From Erythrobacter sp. (lineage in GTDB: Bacteria > Pseudomonadota > Alphaproteobacteria > Sphingomonadales > Sphingomonadaceae), in NCBI GenBank assembly GCA_009993635.1, contig JAACTC010000006.1, positions 248,001 to 312,000 of the forward strand: DNA of 64,000 nt. Reading direction: 5' to 3'. Both the position numbers and the translations under genes were made by a program. Every line of letters begins with the position of its first letter. Position 1 is the first letter of the stretch. Shown one piece after another: positions 7,259 through 16,309 of the stretch. The notes under the pieces are model-generated. The model made no database searches. It was given only the letters and a program-made list of their open reading frames with translations, and was not told where the DNA came from.

Positions 7259-9406
7259 ATAAGAACTCAGGGTCTGAAATTCGCATCCGCCAGTCTGGCG
7301 GTTCTGCTGGCCAGCACCACGTCCACCGTCGCCTACGCGCAGGACGAGAGCGGCGACGAGCCGCCGCCCGTGGCGACCGAAGTGGTAGAGCCCGACGGCA
7401 GCGACCGGGCGGTCTACACGCCTGCCGATTTCGAACGGTTCCGGCCCAACACCGCGCTCGACATGCTCGAACAGGTGCCCGGTTTCCAGATCAGTCAGCA
7501 GGACCAGGGCCGCGGCCTTGGCCAGGCGAGCGAGAACGTGCTGATCAACGGCAAGCGCGTTGCCAGCAAATCCGACAGTGCGGTGGGCCAGCTTTCGCGC
7601 ACCTCCGCGTCCCGCGTGGAGCGGATCGAGATCGTCGACGGTGCCAATTTCGGCATCCCGGGCCTGTCGGGCCAGGTCGCCAATGTCATCGTCGCATCGG
7701 GCTCCATGAGCGGTCGGTTCCGTTACCGCGCGCAGTACCGCCCGGATTACGCCCCGCCGGCATGGGCAAGCGGCGAAGTGTCGCTGAGCGGAACCTCGGG
7801 CAATTTTGACTGGAACGCGGCGCTGCAGCTTGGCACCGGGCGCGGCGGCGCGGGCGGCGGCGAAGGAATCAAGGTCTACGACGCCAACGACAACCTGCTG
7901 GAAACGCGCGAGGCGCTGATCAGCAACAAGGGCGAATACCCGCGCCTTCGCGCTGGTGTAAAATGGAATAGCCCCGGCGGCGTGGTGGCCAACATCGATG
8001 CCGACTACGGGCTGGCCTTCAGCAGGCAGAGTGTCGACGAATGGCGTCGTCCGGTCGGCGGGGTCCCCTATTTCCGCGATTTCCTCAATCGCGACGAAGG
8101 ATATGACTACAACATCAACGCCGATGTCGATTTCCCCGTAGGCCCGGGTCGCCTGAAGCTGATCGGCATCGAACGTTTCTCGCAAAGCGACGGGCCGGCT
8201 ACCTCGGTTTCCATCTACGAAGATGGCCGACCCGACGAAGGCAGCCTGTTCTACACCGACAGCAAGGCGGGTGAACGCATAGCCCGCGCCGAATACCGGT
8301 GGGATATGCTGGGCGGCAACTGGCAGCTGGATGCAGAAGCGGCGTTCAACCGGCTGGACCGGGTGGCCGAAGTGGGCGTGCTGGTGCCCCCGTCGGGCAA
8401 CGCGAACGACATCCCGCCTGACGAGCGCGATTTTGCCCGCGTCCCCTTCCCCGGTGGCACCGGCGGCGTCACCGAAGACCGCTACGAAGCGATCCTGACG
8501 CATAGCCGCCCGCTGGGCGAAGGGCTGACCCTGCAGCTTGGCGGCGGCTACGAATTTTCCCGCCTTTCCCAGACGGGCACGGGCGGCACGACGCGCGAAT
8601 TCTGGCGCCCCAAGGGTTCGGCCAACCTGGCCTGGTCGATCGAGCCGGGGTTCGACCTTTCGCTCAAGGTGGCACGCACCGTGGGCCAGCTGTCCTTCGG
8701 GCAGTTCCTTGCGACCGTTGATCTGGACGACAACAACAACAACGCGGGCAACATCAGGCTGGTGCCGCAGCAGGCATGGGAGGGCACGCTCGAACTCAAG
8801 AAGAACCTCGGCCCGTGGGGTTCGGCCACCTTGCGTGGCTATGCCAACCTGATCGACGACTACATCGATATCGTGCCCGTACCCGGCGGCGAATCCCCCG
8901 GGAATATCGACGGGCAGGCGCGGCTGTACGGCATTGGCCTCAACGCGACGATCAACCTCGATCCGCTGGGCTGGAAGGGTGCGAAGATCACCACCAGCAG
9001 CACTTACGAGAACACCTCGCTAGCCGACCCGCTAACGGGTGTGGACCGCGCGTTTAGTGGACACGCCCGGTTCCAGAACGACACCGAGCTGCGGTGGGAC
9101 ATTCCCGACAGCGACTGGGCGCTCGCCACGGGTGTGAACATCATCGATGTGGACCCATACGTGCGCCTGTTCGAGACGGGTCGGAACTGGGAAGGCCCGG
9201 TCTACCACTACGTCGCTGTGGAGAACAAAGACGTGTTCGGGCTGAACGTGACCCTCAGCGTCTTCAACCCGACCAATGGCGGCAACGCGTACAACGAACG
9301 CTTCGTCTACACCGGACTGCGCGACCGATCGCCGCTGCTGCTGCGCGAATATGCCAAGCTGAACGTCTCGCAGATCGTCAGCCTTTCCGTCAGCGGCAAC
9401 TTCTGA
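7259..9406 (+). CDS. TonB-dependent outer-membrane receptor, apparent ATA start
   Basis: Outer-membrane TonB-gated transporter of unknown ligand, about 715 aa. A plug domain (NTALDMLEQVPGFQI, then NVLINGKRV and RIEIVDGANFGIPGLSGQVANV) is followed by a long beta-barrel region ending in an aromatic residue (SVSGNF). A signal peptide is encoded in frame upstream of the first GTG at 7370: basic start, Ala/Leu-rich core, cleavage near AYAQD. The only plausible start for it is the ATA at 7259, preceded by GGGAGA, with an in-frame TGA four codons further up. It is therefore either a rare ATA start or a mutated or misread ATG. Annotation from 7370 would lose the signal peptide. No TonB box is obvious. 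Confidence 0.85.
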   Translation: MRTQGLKFASASLAVLLASTTSTVAYAQDESGDEPPPVATEVVEPDGSDRAVYTPADFERFRPNTALDMLEQVPGFQISQQDQGRGLGQASENVLINGKRVASKSDSAVGQLSRTSASRVERIEIVDGANFGIPGLSGQVANVIVASGSMSGRFRYRAQYRPDYAPPAWASGEVSLSGTSGNFDWNAALQLGTGRGGAGGGEGIKVYDANDNLLETREALISNKGEYPRLRAGVKWNSPGGVVANIDADYGLAFSRQSVDEWRRPVGGVPYFRDFLNRDEGYDYNINADVDFPVGPGRLKLIGIERFSQSDGPATSVSIYEDGRPDEGSLFYTDSKAGERIARAEYRWDMLGGNWQLDAEAAFNRLDRVAEVGVLVPPSGNANDIPPDERDFARVPFPGGTGGVTEDRYEAILTHSRPLGEGLTLQLGGGYEFSRLSQTGTGGTTREFWRPKGSANLAWSIEPGFDLSLKVARTVGQLSFGQFLATVDLDDNNNNAGNIRLVPQQAWEGTLELKKNLGPWGSATLRGYANLIDDYIDIVPVPGGESPGNIDGQARLYGIGLNATINLDPLGWKGAKITTSSTYENTSLADPLTGVDRAFSGHARFQNDTELRWDIPDSDWALATGVNIIDVDPYVRLFETGRNWEGPVYHYVAVENKDVFGLNVTLSVFNPTNGGNAYNERFVYTGLRDRSPLLLREYAKLNVSQIVSLSVSGNF

Positions 9407-9441
9407 AGCTCAATGGCCCTTCCCTTCAGGGGCAATTGACG

Positions 9442-9472
9442 GGGGCGCGGACCTGACGCAGGTTCGCGCCCC
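9442..9472 (+). promoter_or_regulatory. Strong hairpin abutting the amidase start codon
   Basis: A 14-bp stem with one G-U pair and a three-base loop (arms 9442-9455 and 9459-9472) ends exactly where the amidase ATG begins. It lies 35 bases after the receptor stop codon, has no T tract, and replaces the expected ribosome binding site. It may terminate or attenuate receptor transcripts, or restrain amidase translation. Confidence 0.45.
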
Positions 9473-11065
9473 ATGAAACCAGTCACCTCTCTCGCCACGC
9501 TGGCGCTCGCCCTCACCTTTGTTCCCGCTCCGGCATTTTCGCAGGACAGTGCTGCAGGTGAACGTGAGATCACGACCGAGATCATCGAATTTCCCGACGG
9601 TCTGGAAACTCCCCGCTCGGAAGCGGAAGAGGTCGCTGTCGATCAGACGATGCGAATCCTGCGGCTGGATGACAGGCCCGGCGGCCTCAACGCGGTCATC
9701 GCGCTGGCTCCCGATATCACCGCACAGGTCCGCGCCACGCAGACCCTGCCGCTGGGCGGGCGCACGGTGCTGGTGAAGGACAATATCGAGACGCGCGAAC
9801 TGCCGACCACCGCGGGCAGCCTCGCTCTCGCAGGCAACATGACCCGCCGCGACGCGCCGATGATCGCCAACCTGCGTGCCGCCGGCGGCGTGGTGCTGGG
9901 CAAGACCAACCTTTCCGAATGGGCCAATATCCGCGATTTCAACTCTACCAGCGGGTGGAGCGCGGTGGGCGGCCTGACGCGCAATCCCCACGCCATCGAC
10001 CGCAACACCTGCGGATCCTCCTCGGGCAGCGGCGCGGCCGTCGCGGCGGGCTTCGCCTGGGCAGCGATCGGCACTGAAACCAATGGATCGATCACCTGCC
10101 CCGCCAGCATCAACGGCGTCGTCGGCTTCAAGCCCACCGTGGGGCTGGTCAGCCGCACGCATGTGGTGCCGATTTCGAGCACGCAGGATACTGCAGGCCC
10201 GATGGCCCGCAGCGTGGCCGATGCGGCCATGCTGCTGGGCGCGATGGCCGGGAGCGACCCGGCAGACCCCGCCACTGCGGATGCGGACCGCTACAAGCGC
10301 GATTTCACGCAGGGCCTCGCCGATGCCTCGCTGGAAGGCGTGCGGATCGGCGTTATGCGCAAACAGGTGGGCGACCGGGCCGATGTGAGCGCGGTGTTCG
10401 ATGCCGCGCTGGCCGATCTGGCGGCGGCAGGCGCGGTGCTGGTCGATATCGACTACGAACCGAACGAGGAAATGTCGCGCGACAGCTTCACCGTGCTGCT
10501 TTTCGAACTGCGCGACGAGATGGGCAAATATCTGCGCTCCATCCCGCCAGTGGCGCAGGGCGAGGAAGCCACACCGCGCAGCCTGGCGGACCTGATCGCC
10601 TTCAACGAGGCGCATGCCGACACCGAAATGCGCTGGTTCGGGCAGGATATCTTCGAAATGGCCGAGGGCACCACGGATCGCCCGGCCTACGAAGCAGCGC
10701 GCGCGAACGCGATACACCTCGCAGGCGAGCGCGGGATCGATATGCTGCTGGCGGAAAACGACGTCGCATTCCTGATCGCGCCGACGCGCGGGCCTGCGTG
10801 GACCACAGACCTTGTTAATGGCGACAACTACAATGGCAGCATCGGATTCGGCAGCCCGGCGGCCATTGCGGGCTATCCGCACCTGACCGTGCCGATGGGT
10901 GCAATAGAGGATCTGCCGGTCGGCATCTCGATCATCGGCGGGAAATGGCAGGACTGGGAGGTGCTGAAGGCGGGCGCCGCCTACGAACGCGCGCGCAGCG
11001 CCGAAATCCCGACCCCCGATTTCAAACGCTGGATGCCCGACGCGGGCAACCCCAGCGACCGATAA
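9473..11065 (+). CDS. Secreted amidase-signature family hydrolase
   Basis: Probably a periplasmic or exported amide hydrolase. The 530-aa product has a signal peptide (residues 1-23, cleavage near AFSQ) and an amidase-signature domain with the Ser-cisSer-Lys triad: Lys102 in VLVKDN, cis-Ser near 184 in the GSSSGSG motif and the nucleophile Ser206 in NGSITCP. Substrate is unknown; exported members act on peptides, acyl amides or other small amides. The ATG directly follows a strong hairpin with no visible Shine-Dalgarno sequence. It lies 66 bp downstream of the TonB receptor on the same strand, so the pair could act on one nutrient, which is inference. Confidence 0.88.
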   Translation: MKPVTSLATLALALTFVPAPAFSQDSAAGEREITTEIIEFPDGLETPRSEAEEVAVDQTMRILRLDDRPGGLNAVIALAPDITAQVRATQTLPLGGRTVLVKDNIETRELPTTAGSLALAGNMTRRDAPMIANLRAAGGVVLGKTNLSEWANIRDFNSTSGWSAVGGLTRNPHAIDRNTCGSSSGSGAAVAAGFAWAAIGTETNGSITCPASINGVVGFKPTVGLVSRTHVVPISSTQDTAGPMARSVADAAMLLGAMAGSDPADPATADADRYKRDFTQGLADASLEGVRIGVMRKQVGDRADVSAVFDAALADLAAAGAVLVDIDYEPNEEMSRDSFTVLLFELRDEMGKYLRSIPPVAQGEEATPRSLADLIAFNEAHADTEMRWFGQDIFEMAEGTTDRPAYEAARANAIHLAGERGIDMLLAENDVAFLIAPTRGPAWTTDLVNGDNYNGSIGFGSPAAIAGYPHLTVPMGAIEDLPVGISIIGGKWQDWEVLKAGAAYERARSAEIPTPDFKRWMPDAGNPSDR

Positions 11066-11068
11066 GCA

Positions 11069-11102
11069 AACGGGGCGACCGGCAATAGCCGACCGCCCCG
11101 TT
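11069..11102. terminator. Bidirectional terminator between amidase and trigger factor genes
   Basis: A long GC-rich inverted repeat (AACGGGGCG...CGCCCCGTT, inner arms CCGGC / GCCGA around AATA) sits four bases after the amidase stop and before the convergent tig gene. The T run is short, so efficiency is uncertain. Confidence 0.65.
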
Positions 11103-11136
11103 GCGTGTCTTCGTGTGGCCCTGAGAGCCTGGCTGC

Positions 11137-12747
11137 CTAGTCCTTCTTGGCAGCAGGCTTCTTGGCAGCGGCCTTCTTCGCGGGCGCTTTCTTGGCCGGG
11201 GCCTTCTTGGCCGCAGGCTTGCTGTCTGCGTCATCCGCCTTCTTGGCGGCGGCCTTCTTCGCCGGAGCCTTCTTGGCCGGAGCCTTCTTGGCTGCGGGCT
11301 TGTCGTCCGCCTTGGCGTCGTCCTTGCTCTCGCTCGCCTTCTTGGCGGCGGGCTTCTTCTTGGCCGGAGCCTTCTTCGCAGCCGGCTTCTTGGCCTTCGC
11401 GGCTTCGGCTTCGGTGCTTTCGTCGGCTTCGATCGCCGCTTCCAGCTCTTCGCGGGTCACTTCGCGTTCTTCGATTTCGGCCTTGTCGAACAGGAAGTCG
11501 ACCACCTTGTCTTCATACAGCGGAGCACGCAGCTGCGCGGCGGCCATCGGATCGTTCTGGATGAACTGCATGAAGCGTTCGCGGTCTTCGGCGCGGTATT
11601 GCTGCGCCGCCTGCTGGACCAGCATGGACATTTCCTGGTTGCTGATCTGCACGTTGTTCGCCTGCCCGATCTCGGACAGCAGCAGGCCCAGACGCACGCG
11701 GCGTTCGGCGATGCGGCGGTAATCGTCGCGTTCCGCCTCGATTTCCTTCAGCGCATCTTCCGGGTTCTCATCGCGCGCGGCTTCCTGGCGCAGCTGGTCC
11801 CAGATCTGTTCGAATTCGGCGTCGACCATCTGTTCGGGCACGGCGAAATCGTGGCCCGATGCCAGCGTATCGAGCAGCTGGCGCTTCATCTGGGTGCGGG
11901 TAAGACCGGCAGTTTCCTGCTCCATCTGCGCCTTGACCAGCTCGCGCAGCTTGTCCGCGCTTTCGAGGCCCAGCGACTTGGCGAAATCGTCGTCGATCTT
12001 GCTGTCTTCCGGCGTCTTCACCGCCTTCACGGTCACCGCGAACTCGGCGTCCTGGCCCTTGAGGTCTTCGGCCTGGTAATCGTCGGGGAAGGTGACCTTC
12101 ACGGTCTTCTCGTCGCCCGCCTTCACGCCCTTCAGCTGGTCTTCGAAGCCGGGGATGAAGGTGCCCGAACCGATCACCAGCGGGGCGTCTTCCGCCTTGC
12201 CGCCCGCAAATTCGGTGCCGTCGATCGAACCCACGAAGTCGATGATGACCTGATCGCCGTCGGCGGCCTTGTGGCTCTTGGCCGCATCCTTGAACGTCTT
12301 GTTCTGGTCGGCAATGCGCTGGAGCGTTTCCTCGATCGCGCTGTCTTCAACCGGAACCACCATGCGTTCCAGCTTGATGCCGTCGGTGTCGGGCGCGTCG
12401 ATTTCCGGCAGGATTTCGAGCGTCACATCGACTTCGGCATCCTTGCCTTCTTCGTAATCGTCGTTCAGCTGGATCGCGGGCTGCATCGCGGGACGAAGGC
12501 CCTTTTCCTTCATCAGATCGTCGACCGAAGACTGGATCGTGTCGTTGACCACCTGCGCGTGCAGCTGTTCGCCATGCATCTTGCGCACGAGATTGGCGGG
12601 CACCTTGCCCGGGCGGAAGCCCGGCATCTGCACCTGCGGCGCGATACGCTTGACCTCGGCCTTGATCCGGTCGTCGATCTCGCTCGCCGGGATGGTGATG
12701 CGATAGGCGCGCTTGAGGCCCTCGTTGGTGGTCTCGGTGATCTTCAT
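11137..12747 (-). CDS. tig: Trigger factor with Lys/Ala-rich C-terminal tail
   Basis: Ribosome-associated chaperone and peptidyl-prolyl isomerase. The 536-aa product begins MKITETTNEGLKR, and the ribosome-binding signature GFRPGKVP is near residue 45. An FKBP-type PPIase domain (ADGDQVIIDFVGSIDG) follows around 160-245, then the helical C-domain. Beyond the normal end near residue 435, about 95 residues consist of AAKK / PAKK repeats, giving a strongly basic, histone-H1-like tail. A tRNA-Leu gene lies 60 bp upstream on the same strand. tig near clpP and clpX is common, but here an amidase, a TonB receptor and a second clpP-type gene lie between. Confidence 0.95.
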   Translation of the reverse strand: MKITETTNEGLKRAYRITIPASEIDDRIKAEVKRIAPQVQMPGFRPGKVPANLVRKMHGEQLHAQVVNDTIQSSVDDLMKEKGLRPAMQPAIQLNDDYEEGKDAEVDVTLEILPEIDAPDTDGIKLERMVVPVEDSAIEETLQRIADQNKTFKDAAKSHKAADGDQVIIDFVGSIDGTEFAGGKAEDAPLVIGSGTFIPGFEDQLKGVKAGDEKTVKVTFPDDYQAEDLKGQDAEFAVTVKAVKTPEDSKIDDDFAKSLGLESADKLRELVKAQMEQETAGLTRTQMKRQLLDTLASGHDFAVPEQMVDAEFEQIWDQLRQEAARDENPEDALKEIEAERDDYRRIAERRVRLGLLLSEIGQANNVQISNQEMSMLVQQAAQQYRAEDRERFMQFIQNDPMAAAQLRAPLYEDKVVDFLFDKAEIEEREVTREELEAAIEADESTEAEAAKAKKPAAKKAPAKKKPAAKKASESKDDAKADDKPAAKKAPAKKAPAKKAAAKKADDADSKPAAKKAPAKKAPAKKAAAKKPAAKKD

Positions 12748-12806
12748 GCTGGTGATCTTTACGTGCTTTCCGATAGTGGTGGCGATTGCGAAATGCAGCG
12801 GAAGTA

Positions 12807-12891
12807 TGGTGCGGGCGAAGGGACTCGAACCCCCACATCTTGCGATACTTGGACCTAAACCAAGCGCGTCTACCAGTTCCGCCACGCCCGC
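12807..12891 (-). tRNA. tRNA-Leu (anticodon TAG)
   Basis: The minus strand folds into an 85-nt class II tRNA. It has a 7-bp acceptor stem (GCGGGCG / CGCCCGC), encoded CCA, an anticodon stem CTTGG / CCAAG with loop TTTAGGT giving anticodon UAG, a variable arm, and a T loop with GTTCGAGTC. It lies upstream of tig on the same strand. Confidence 0.96.
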
Positions 12892-13090
12892 AATCCGTAC
12901 GGGGTCGCGCGAATGACGGGTGCCATCCACGACAGACGGGCGCGTCTAGAGCCTCTCGACACAAAGGGCAAGCACCGCGCACGCAAAGCGGCGATGATGG
13001 GGCGATTTCGGGCGCCAGACCGCACAGACGGCGATCAAATCGCGCGATCGAATATTGTCAGCGCCGCGCACCCTGTCTATCGGCCAGAAC

Positions 13091-13423
13091 ATGACCGACG
13101 AGACCCCCGAAAACACCCCCGACGAAACGCCCGAAACCGCCGCCGCTACCGGTGCGGATGTCCCGCCGATGCAGCTTTCGGTCAATCCGGGCAGCAAGCA
13201 TTTCGATCAGGCCGCGCTGCAGCGCGGTGTGGGCATTCGGTTCAAGGGGCGCCAGCGCACCGATATCGAGGAATATTCGATTCCCGAAGGCTGGGTGCGG
13301 GTCCAGGCGGGCCGCACGATGAACCGTAAGGGCCAGCCGCTTACGCTGAAGCTGAACGGTCCGGTCGAAGCCTGGTTCGAAGATCTGGGCGAGGACGCAC
13401 CGGTCGCCCGCTCCGACGGGTAA
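13091..13423 (+). CDS. DUF3297 family protein
   Basis: A 110-residue soluble protein. The first 30 residues are Thr/Glu/Pro-rich and probably disordered. The rest matches the small DUF3297 family of proteobacteria: an LSVNPGSKHFDQ segment, GVGIRFKG, then EEYSIPEGWVRVQAG and a RKGQPLTLKLNGPVEAWF C-terminus. No function is established for the family. The ATG at 13091 is where the conserved length begins. It is transcribed away from the tRNA-Leu gene across a gap of about 200 bp. Confidence 0.85.
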   Translation: MTDETPENTPDETPETAAATGADVPPMQLSVNPGSKHFDQAALQRGVGIRFKGRQRTDIEEYSIPEGWVRVQAGRTMNRKGQPLTLKLNGPVEAWFEDLGEDAPVARSDG

Positions 13424-13469
13424 GCGCCGACCGCCCTGCCCTGCCGCGTCATGGCCGGTTCGCCGGCCG

Positions 13470-14261
13470 CTATTCGTACAAAGCGACCGCGCGCGCCGCG
13501 ACGTCGTTGTTTCGCCTGGAAGCGTCCACACGCGCCGGGGGGAGCGGCCGTGCGGAAGCATAGGCAACCTGCTGCGGCGCGAGGCGCTGCTGAGGCCGGG
13601 GGGACGTCGCACGCGGCGCGCGCGGTTCGGGGGCCGCAGAGAAGGCGGCGAGGAATGCCCTCGACGGTTCTTCGCGGGTGGGTTGCGGGCGCGTGGGCCT
13701 GGCCAGCGCCCATTGTCGGCGCGGCTGCGCGGACCGCGTGCCATCGGGATAGATGAAGCCGCGCACCGGCCATGCGGTGGTGCCAAGGTCGCCCAGCGGA
13801 TCGTACCACACGCGCACTTCGCTCCAGTCATTGTTCGGCGACACGTCGACCGCCTTCACATTGCGCTCGATCTGCCCGCGCCGCCCGTTGATCGGTGACC
13901 AGTTCGCATGGTCGAGCAGCACGGTGCGCGAATCGATCACCCGCGCCACCGCGGCCACATGGCCAAGGCGCATCTTGCCATTGGGAACGAACGCCATCAC
14001 CGCGCCGACGCGGGGCGTGTTGCCACGCTCGAACCGCCCTTCGGCCTGATCCCACCAGGTGTGCGCGTCGCCGTAGATTTCGATGCCGGAAACCTCGCGG
14101 GCATACGGCACACATTGCAGGTAAGGCGGCAATTCCTGGCCGTTCGCGCTCGCGTTCGCCAGCGGCACAGCTGCCGTTTGCGCGCAAAGAGCCGTTGGAA
14201 TTGAAAGGCTTGCCGCAGCAAGCGCCATCGCGGTGAGGGGGATGGGGGGGGAGAGGGTCAT
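13470..14261 (-). CDS. Secreted CHAP-domain protein, putative peptidoglycan amidase/endopeptidase
   Basis: A 263-aa exported protein. A signal peptide (about 1-27, ending in LCAQ) precedes a CHAP domain at roughly 45-165 with the catalytic Cys in LQCVPYAREVSG, the WWDQAEG segment, His in LGHVAAVARV and a DHANW motif. The C-terminal 80 residues are Pro/Arg/Ala-rich and low in complexity, and may tether the enzyme to the envelope. CHAP proteins cleave peptidoglycan cross-links or amide bonds; the bond cut here is unknown. It reads divergently from der. Confidence 0.85.
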   Translation of the reverse strand: MTLSPPIPLTAMALAAASLSIPTALCAQTAAVPLANASANGQELPPYLQCVPYAREVSGIEIYGDAHTWWDQAEGRFERGNTPRVGAVMAFVPNGKMRLGHVAAVARVIDSRTVLLDHANWSPINGRRGQIERNVKAVDVSPNNDWSEVRVWYDPLGDLGTTAWPVRGFIYPDGTRSAQPRRQWALARPTRPQPTREEPSRAFLAAFSAAPEPRAPRATSPRPQQRLAPQQVAYASARPLPPARVDASRRNNDVAARAVALYE

Positions 14262-14410
14262 GCGGCAAGTTTTTGCCGCCCGCCCCTTTCAATGGCCCTC
14301 TTAAGTCTGGTTAATGCGGGCCTTACTACGCTTTTCCCGCAGTTTCGCGTTGCGGCGATTGTGCACCTGCGCTTGCCAAGCACCGTGCGAAGCGCCACTT
14401 GCGAACCGCT

Positions 14411-15805
14411 ATGCTACCCCGCGTCATCATCATCGGCCGCCCCAATGTGGGCAAGTCCACGCTGTTCAACCGGCTGGTGGGCAAGCGCCTGGCGCTGGTG
14501 GACGACCAGCCCGGCGTCACCCGCGACCGCCGCTTTGGCGATGTAACGCTGGCCGGAATGCGCTTTACCGTGGTCGACACGGCCGGTTGGGAAGACGAAG
14601 ACCCGAGCACCCTGCCCGGCCGGATGCGCGCACAGACCGAGGTCAGCATTGCCGATGCGGACGCAGTGCTGTTCGTGATCGATGCCCGCGCAGGCCTGAC
14701 CCCGCTCGACAACGAAATCGGCAACTGGCTGCGCAGCGCCGAGGTGCCGGTGATCGTGGTCGCCAACAAGGCAGAGGGCCGCAGCGGCGATTCGGGTATC
14801 TTCGAATCCTACTCGCTGGGCCTTGGCGACCCGGTGGCGATATCCGCCGAACATGGCGAAGGCACCGCCGACCTGTTCGAAGCCCTGTGGCCGATCATCG
14901 GCGAGAAATCCGAAGCAGGCGACGCGCTGGCAGCGATGGACGAAGAGGAAGAAGACGAGGACGGCGTGCCCACCGGGCCGCTCAAGCTCGCTATCGTCGG
15001 GCGGCCTAACGCAGGCAAATCGACGCTCATCAACCGCCTGCTGGGTGAAGACCGCCTGCTGACTGGGCCGGAAGCCGGTATCACCCGCGATTCGATTGCA
15101 ATCGACTGGGAATGGACCGATCCCGCAAGCGACGAGCCGCGCGAGATCCGGCTGATCGACACCGCCGGGATGCGCAAGAAGCGCAATGTGGTCGAAAAGC
15201 TGGAAAAGCTATCGGTTGCGGATGCACGCCGCGCGGTCGACTTCGCCGAAGTCGTGGTGCTGCTGCTCGATGCAACGAAGGGCCTCGAGCATCAGGACCT
15301 GAAGATCGCCAGCCTTGCGATCGAGGAAGGCCGCGCGCTGATGATCGCGATCAACAAGTGGGACGTCGCGCAGGACGCGAGCAAGCTGTTCAACGGCATC
15401 CGCTTCGCGCTCGACGAAGGGCTGGCGCAGGTGCGCGGCCTGCCCCTGATCGCGGTCAGCGCAAAGACCGGCAAGGGCCTGGACCAGATGATCGCCGCCG
15501 CGTTCGAGCTGCGCGAAACCTGGAGCAAGCGCGTTTCCACCTCCGCGCTCAACCGCTGGTTCGACCATGCGCTGGAAGCCAACCCGCCGCCCGCGCCCGG
15601 CGGCAAGCGGATCAAGCTGCGCTACATCACGCAGGCTGGCACCCGCCCGCCCCGTTTCGTGGTGTTCGGCACCCGGCTGGACATGCTGCCGACCTCTTAC
15701 GAGCGGTATCTGGTGAATGGCATCCGGCGCGAACTCGGGTTCGACGCGGTGCCGGTGCGCGTGGTGCTCAAGACTTCCAAGAATCCCTACGCGAGCGAGC
15801 AATGA
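14411..15805 (+). CDS. der: Ribosome biogenesis GTPase Der (EngA)
   Basis: Tandem-GTPase needed for 50S subunit assembly. The 464-aa product has two complete G domains: GRPNVGKST, DTAGWED and NKAE in the first; GRPNAGKST, DTAGMRKK and NKWD in the second. A KH-like C-terminal domain (GKRIKLRYITQAGTRPP) follows. An acidic linker (DEEEEDED) joins the G domains. I use the ATG at 14411, directly before the first beta-strand; a TTG four codons earlier is possible. The stop codon overlaps the next start (ATGA). Confidence 0.96.
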   Translation: MLPRVIIIGRPNVGKSTLFNRLVGKRLALVDDQPGVTRDRRFGDVTLAGMRFTVVDTAGWEDEDPSTLPGRMRAQTEVSIADADAVLFVIDARAGLTPLDNEIGNWLRSAEVPVIVVANKAEGRSGDSGIFESYSLGLGDPVAISAEHGEGTADLFEALWPIIGEKSEAGDALAAMDEEEEDEDGVPTGPLKLAIVGRPNAGKSTLINRLLGEDRLLTGPEAGITRDSIAIDWEWTDPASDEPREIRLIDTAGMRKKRNVVEKLEKLSVADARRAVDFAEVVVLLLDATKGLEHQDLKIASLAIEEGRALMIAINKWDVAQDASKLFNGIRFALDEGLAQVRGLPLIAVSAKTGKGLDQMIAAAFELRETWSKRVSTSALNRWFDHALEANPPPAPGGKRIKLRYITQAGTRPPRFVVFGTRLDMLPTSYERYLVNGIRRELGFDAVPVRVVLKTSKNPYASEQ

Positions 15806-16293
15806 TCGATCTGCTGTCCGTCGCACCCCAGGTTGCGGTCGATTTCCTCGAAAGGACCGCGAGCACGCCGCGCGTGTTGCAGATGCTGCAGTTCAGCCTC
15901 GCCCCTGCCTTCCTGCTGGTCGGCATCGGTTCGACCATGAACGTGATGATGGCCCGGCTGACCTGGGTCGCGAACCGCATCGAGCGGTTGGAGCAGCGGT
16001 TCGAGGACCGCCCGGAAGAACCCTGCGCGGACGAGATCGCCTGGCTCACCCGCCGCCGCGGGATCGCGCAGCGCGCGGTGATGTTCTCCACCGCCGCTGC
16101 GGGCCTGATCAGCGTGCTGATAGCCGCGCTGTTCGTCTCCGCCTATATCCACTTCAGGATCGGCACCTTCGTCGCGGTGCTGTGGGTGGCCACGATGGCG
16201 CTGCTGATCACCGGGCTGGCGTTCTTCTTTCGCGAAACGTGGATCGCGGCGAAAGGCCCGGCGACCCGGGTATCCGACGCGCGCAAGCAATAG
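15802..16293 (+). CDS. DUF2721 family membrane protein
   Basis: A 163-aa protein with three hydrophobic segments (about 28-48, 90-114, 120-143) and the family pattern of an N-terminal FSLAPAFLLVGIGS helix followed by a VANRIERLEQR amphipathic stretch. No function is known for DUF2721. The start codon overlaps the der stop, so the two genes are probably translationally coupled. An inverted repeat follows at once. Confidence 0.82.
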   Translation: MIDLLSVAPQVAVDFLERTASTPRVLQMLQFSLAPAFLLVGIGSTMNVMMARLTWVANRIERLEQRFEDRPEEPCADEIAWLTRRRGIAQRAVMFSTAAAGLISVLIAALFVSAYIHFRIGTFVAVLWVATMALLITGLAFFFRETWIAAKGPATRVSDARKQ

Positions 16294-16309
16294 GCGCCGG
16301 GGGGCGCCT
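16292..16309. terminator. Short hairpin between convergent DUF2721 and bfr genes
   Basis: A 7-bp perfect stem (AGGCGCC / GGCGCCT) with a GGGG loop fills the whole gap between the two convergent stop codons. There is little T tract, so this is a probable but weak bidirectional terminator. Confidence 0.45.

Noticed and set aside
11150-11400. Tandem repeats in the tig 3' end as a possible CRISPR or minisatellite
   Set aside because: Unit length follows codons for AAKK / PAKK and the frame is maintained; no unique spacers are present.
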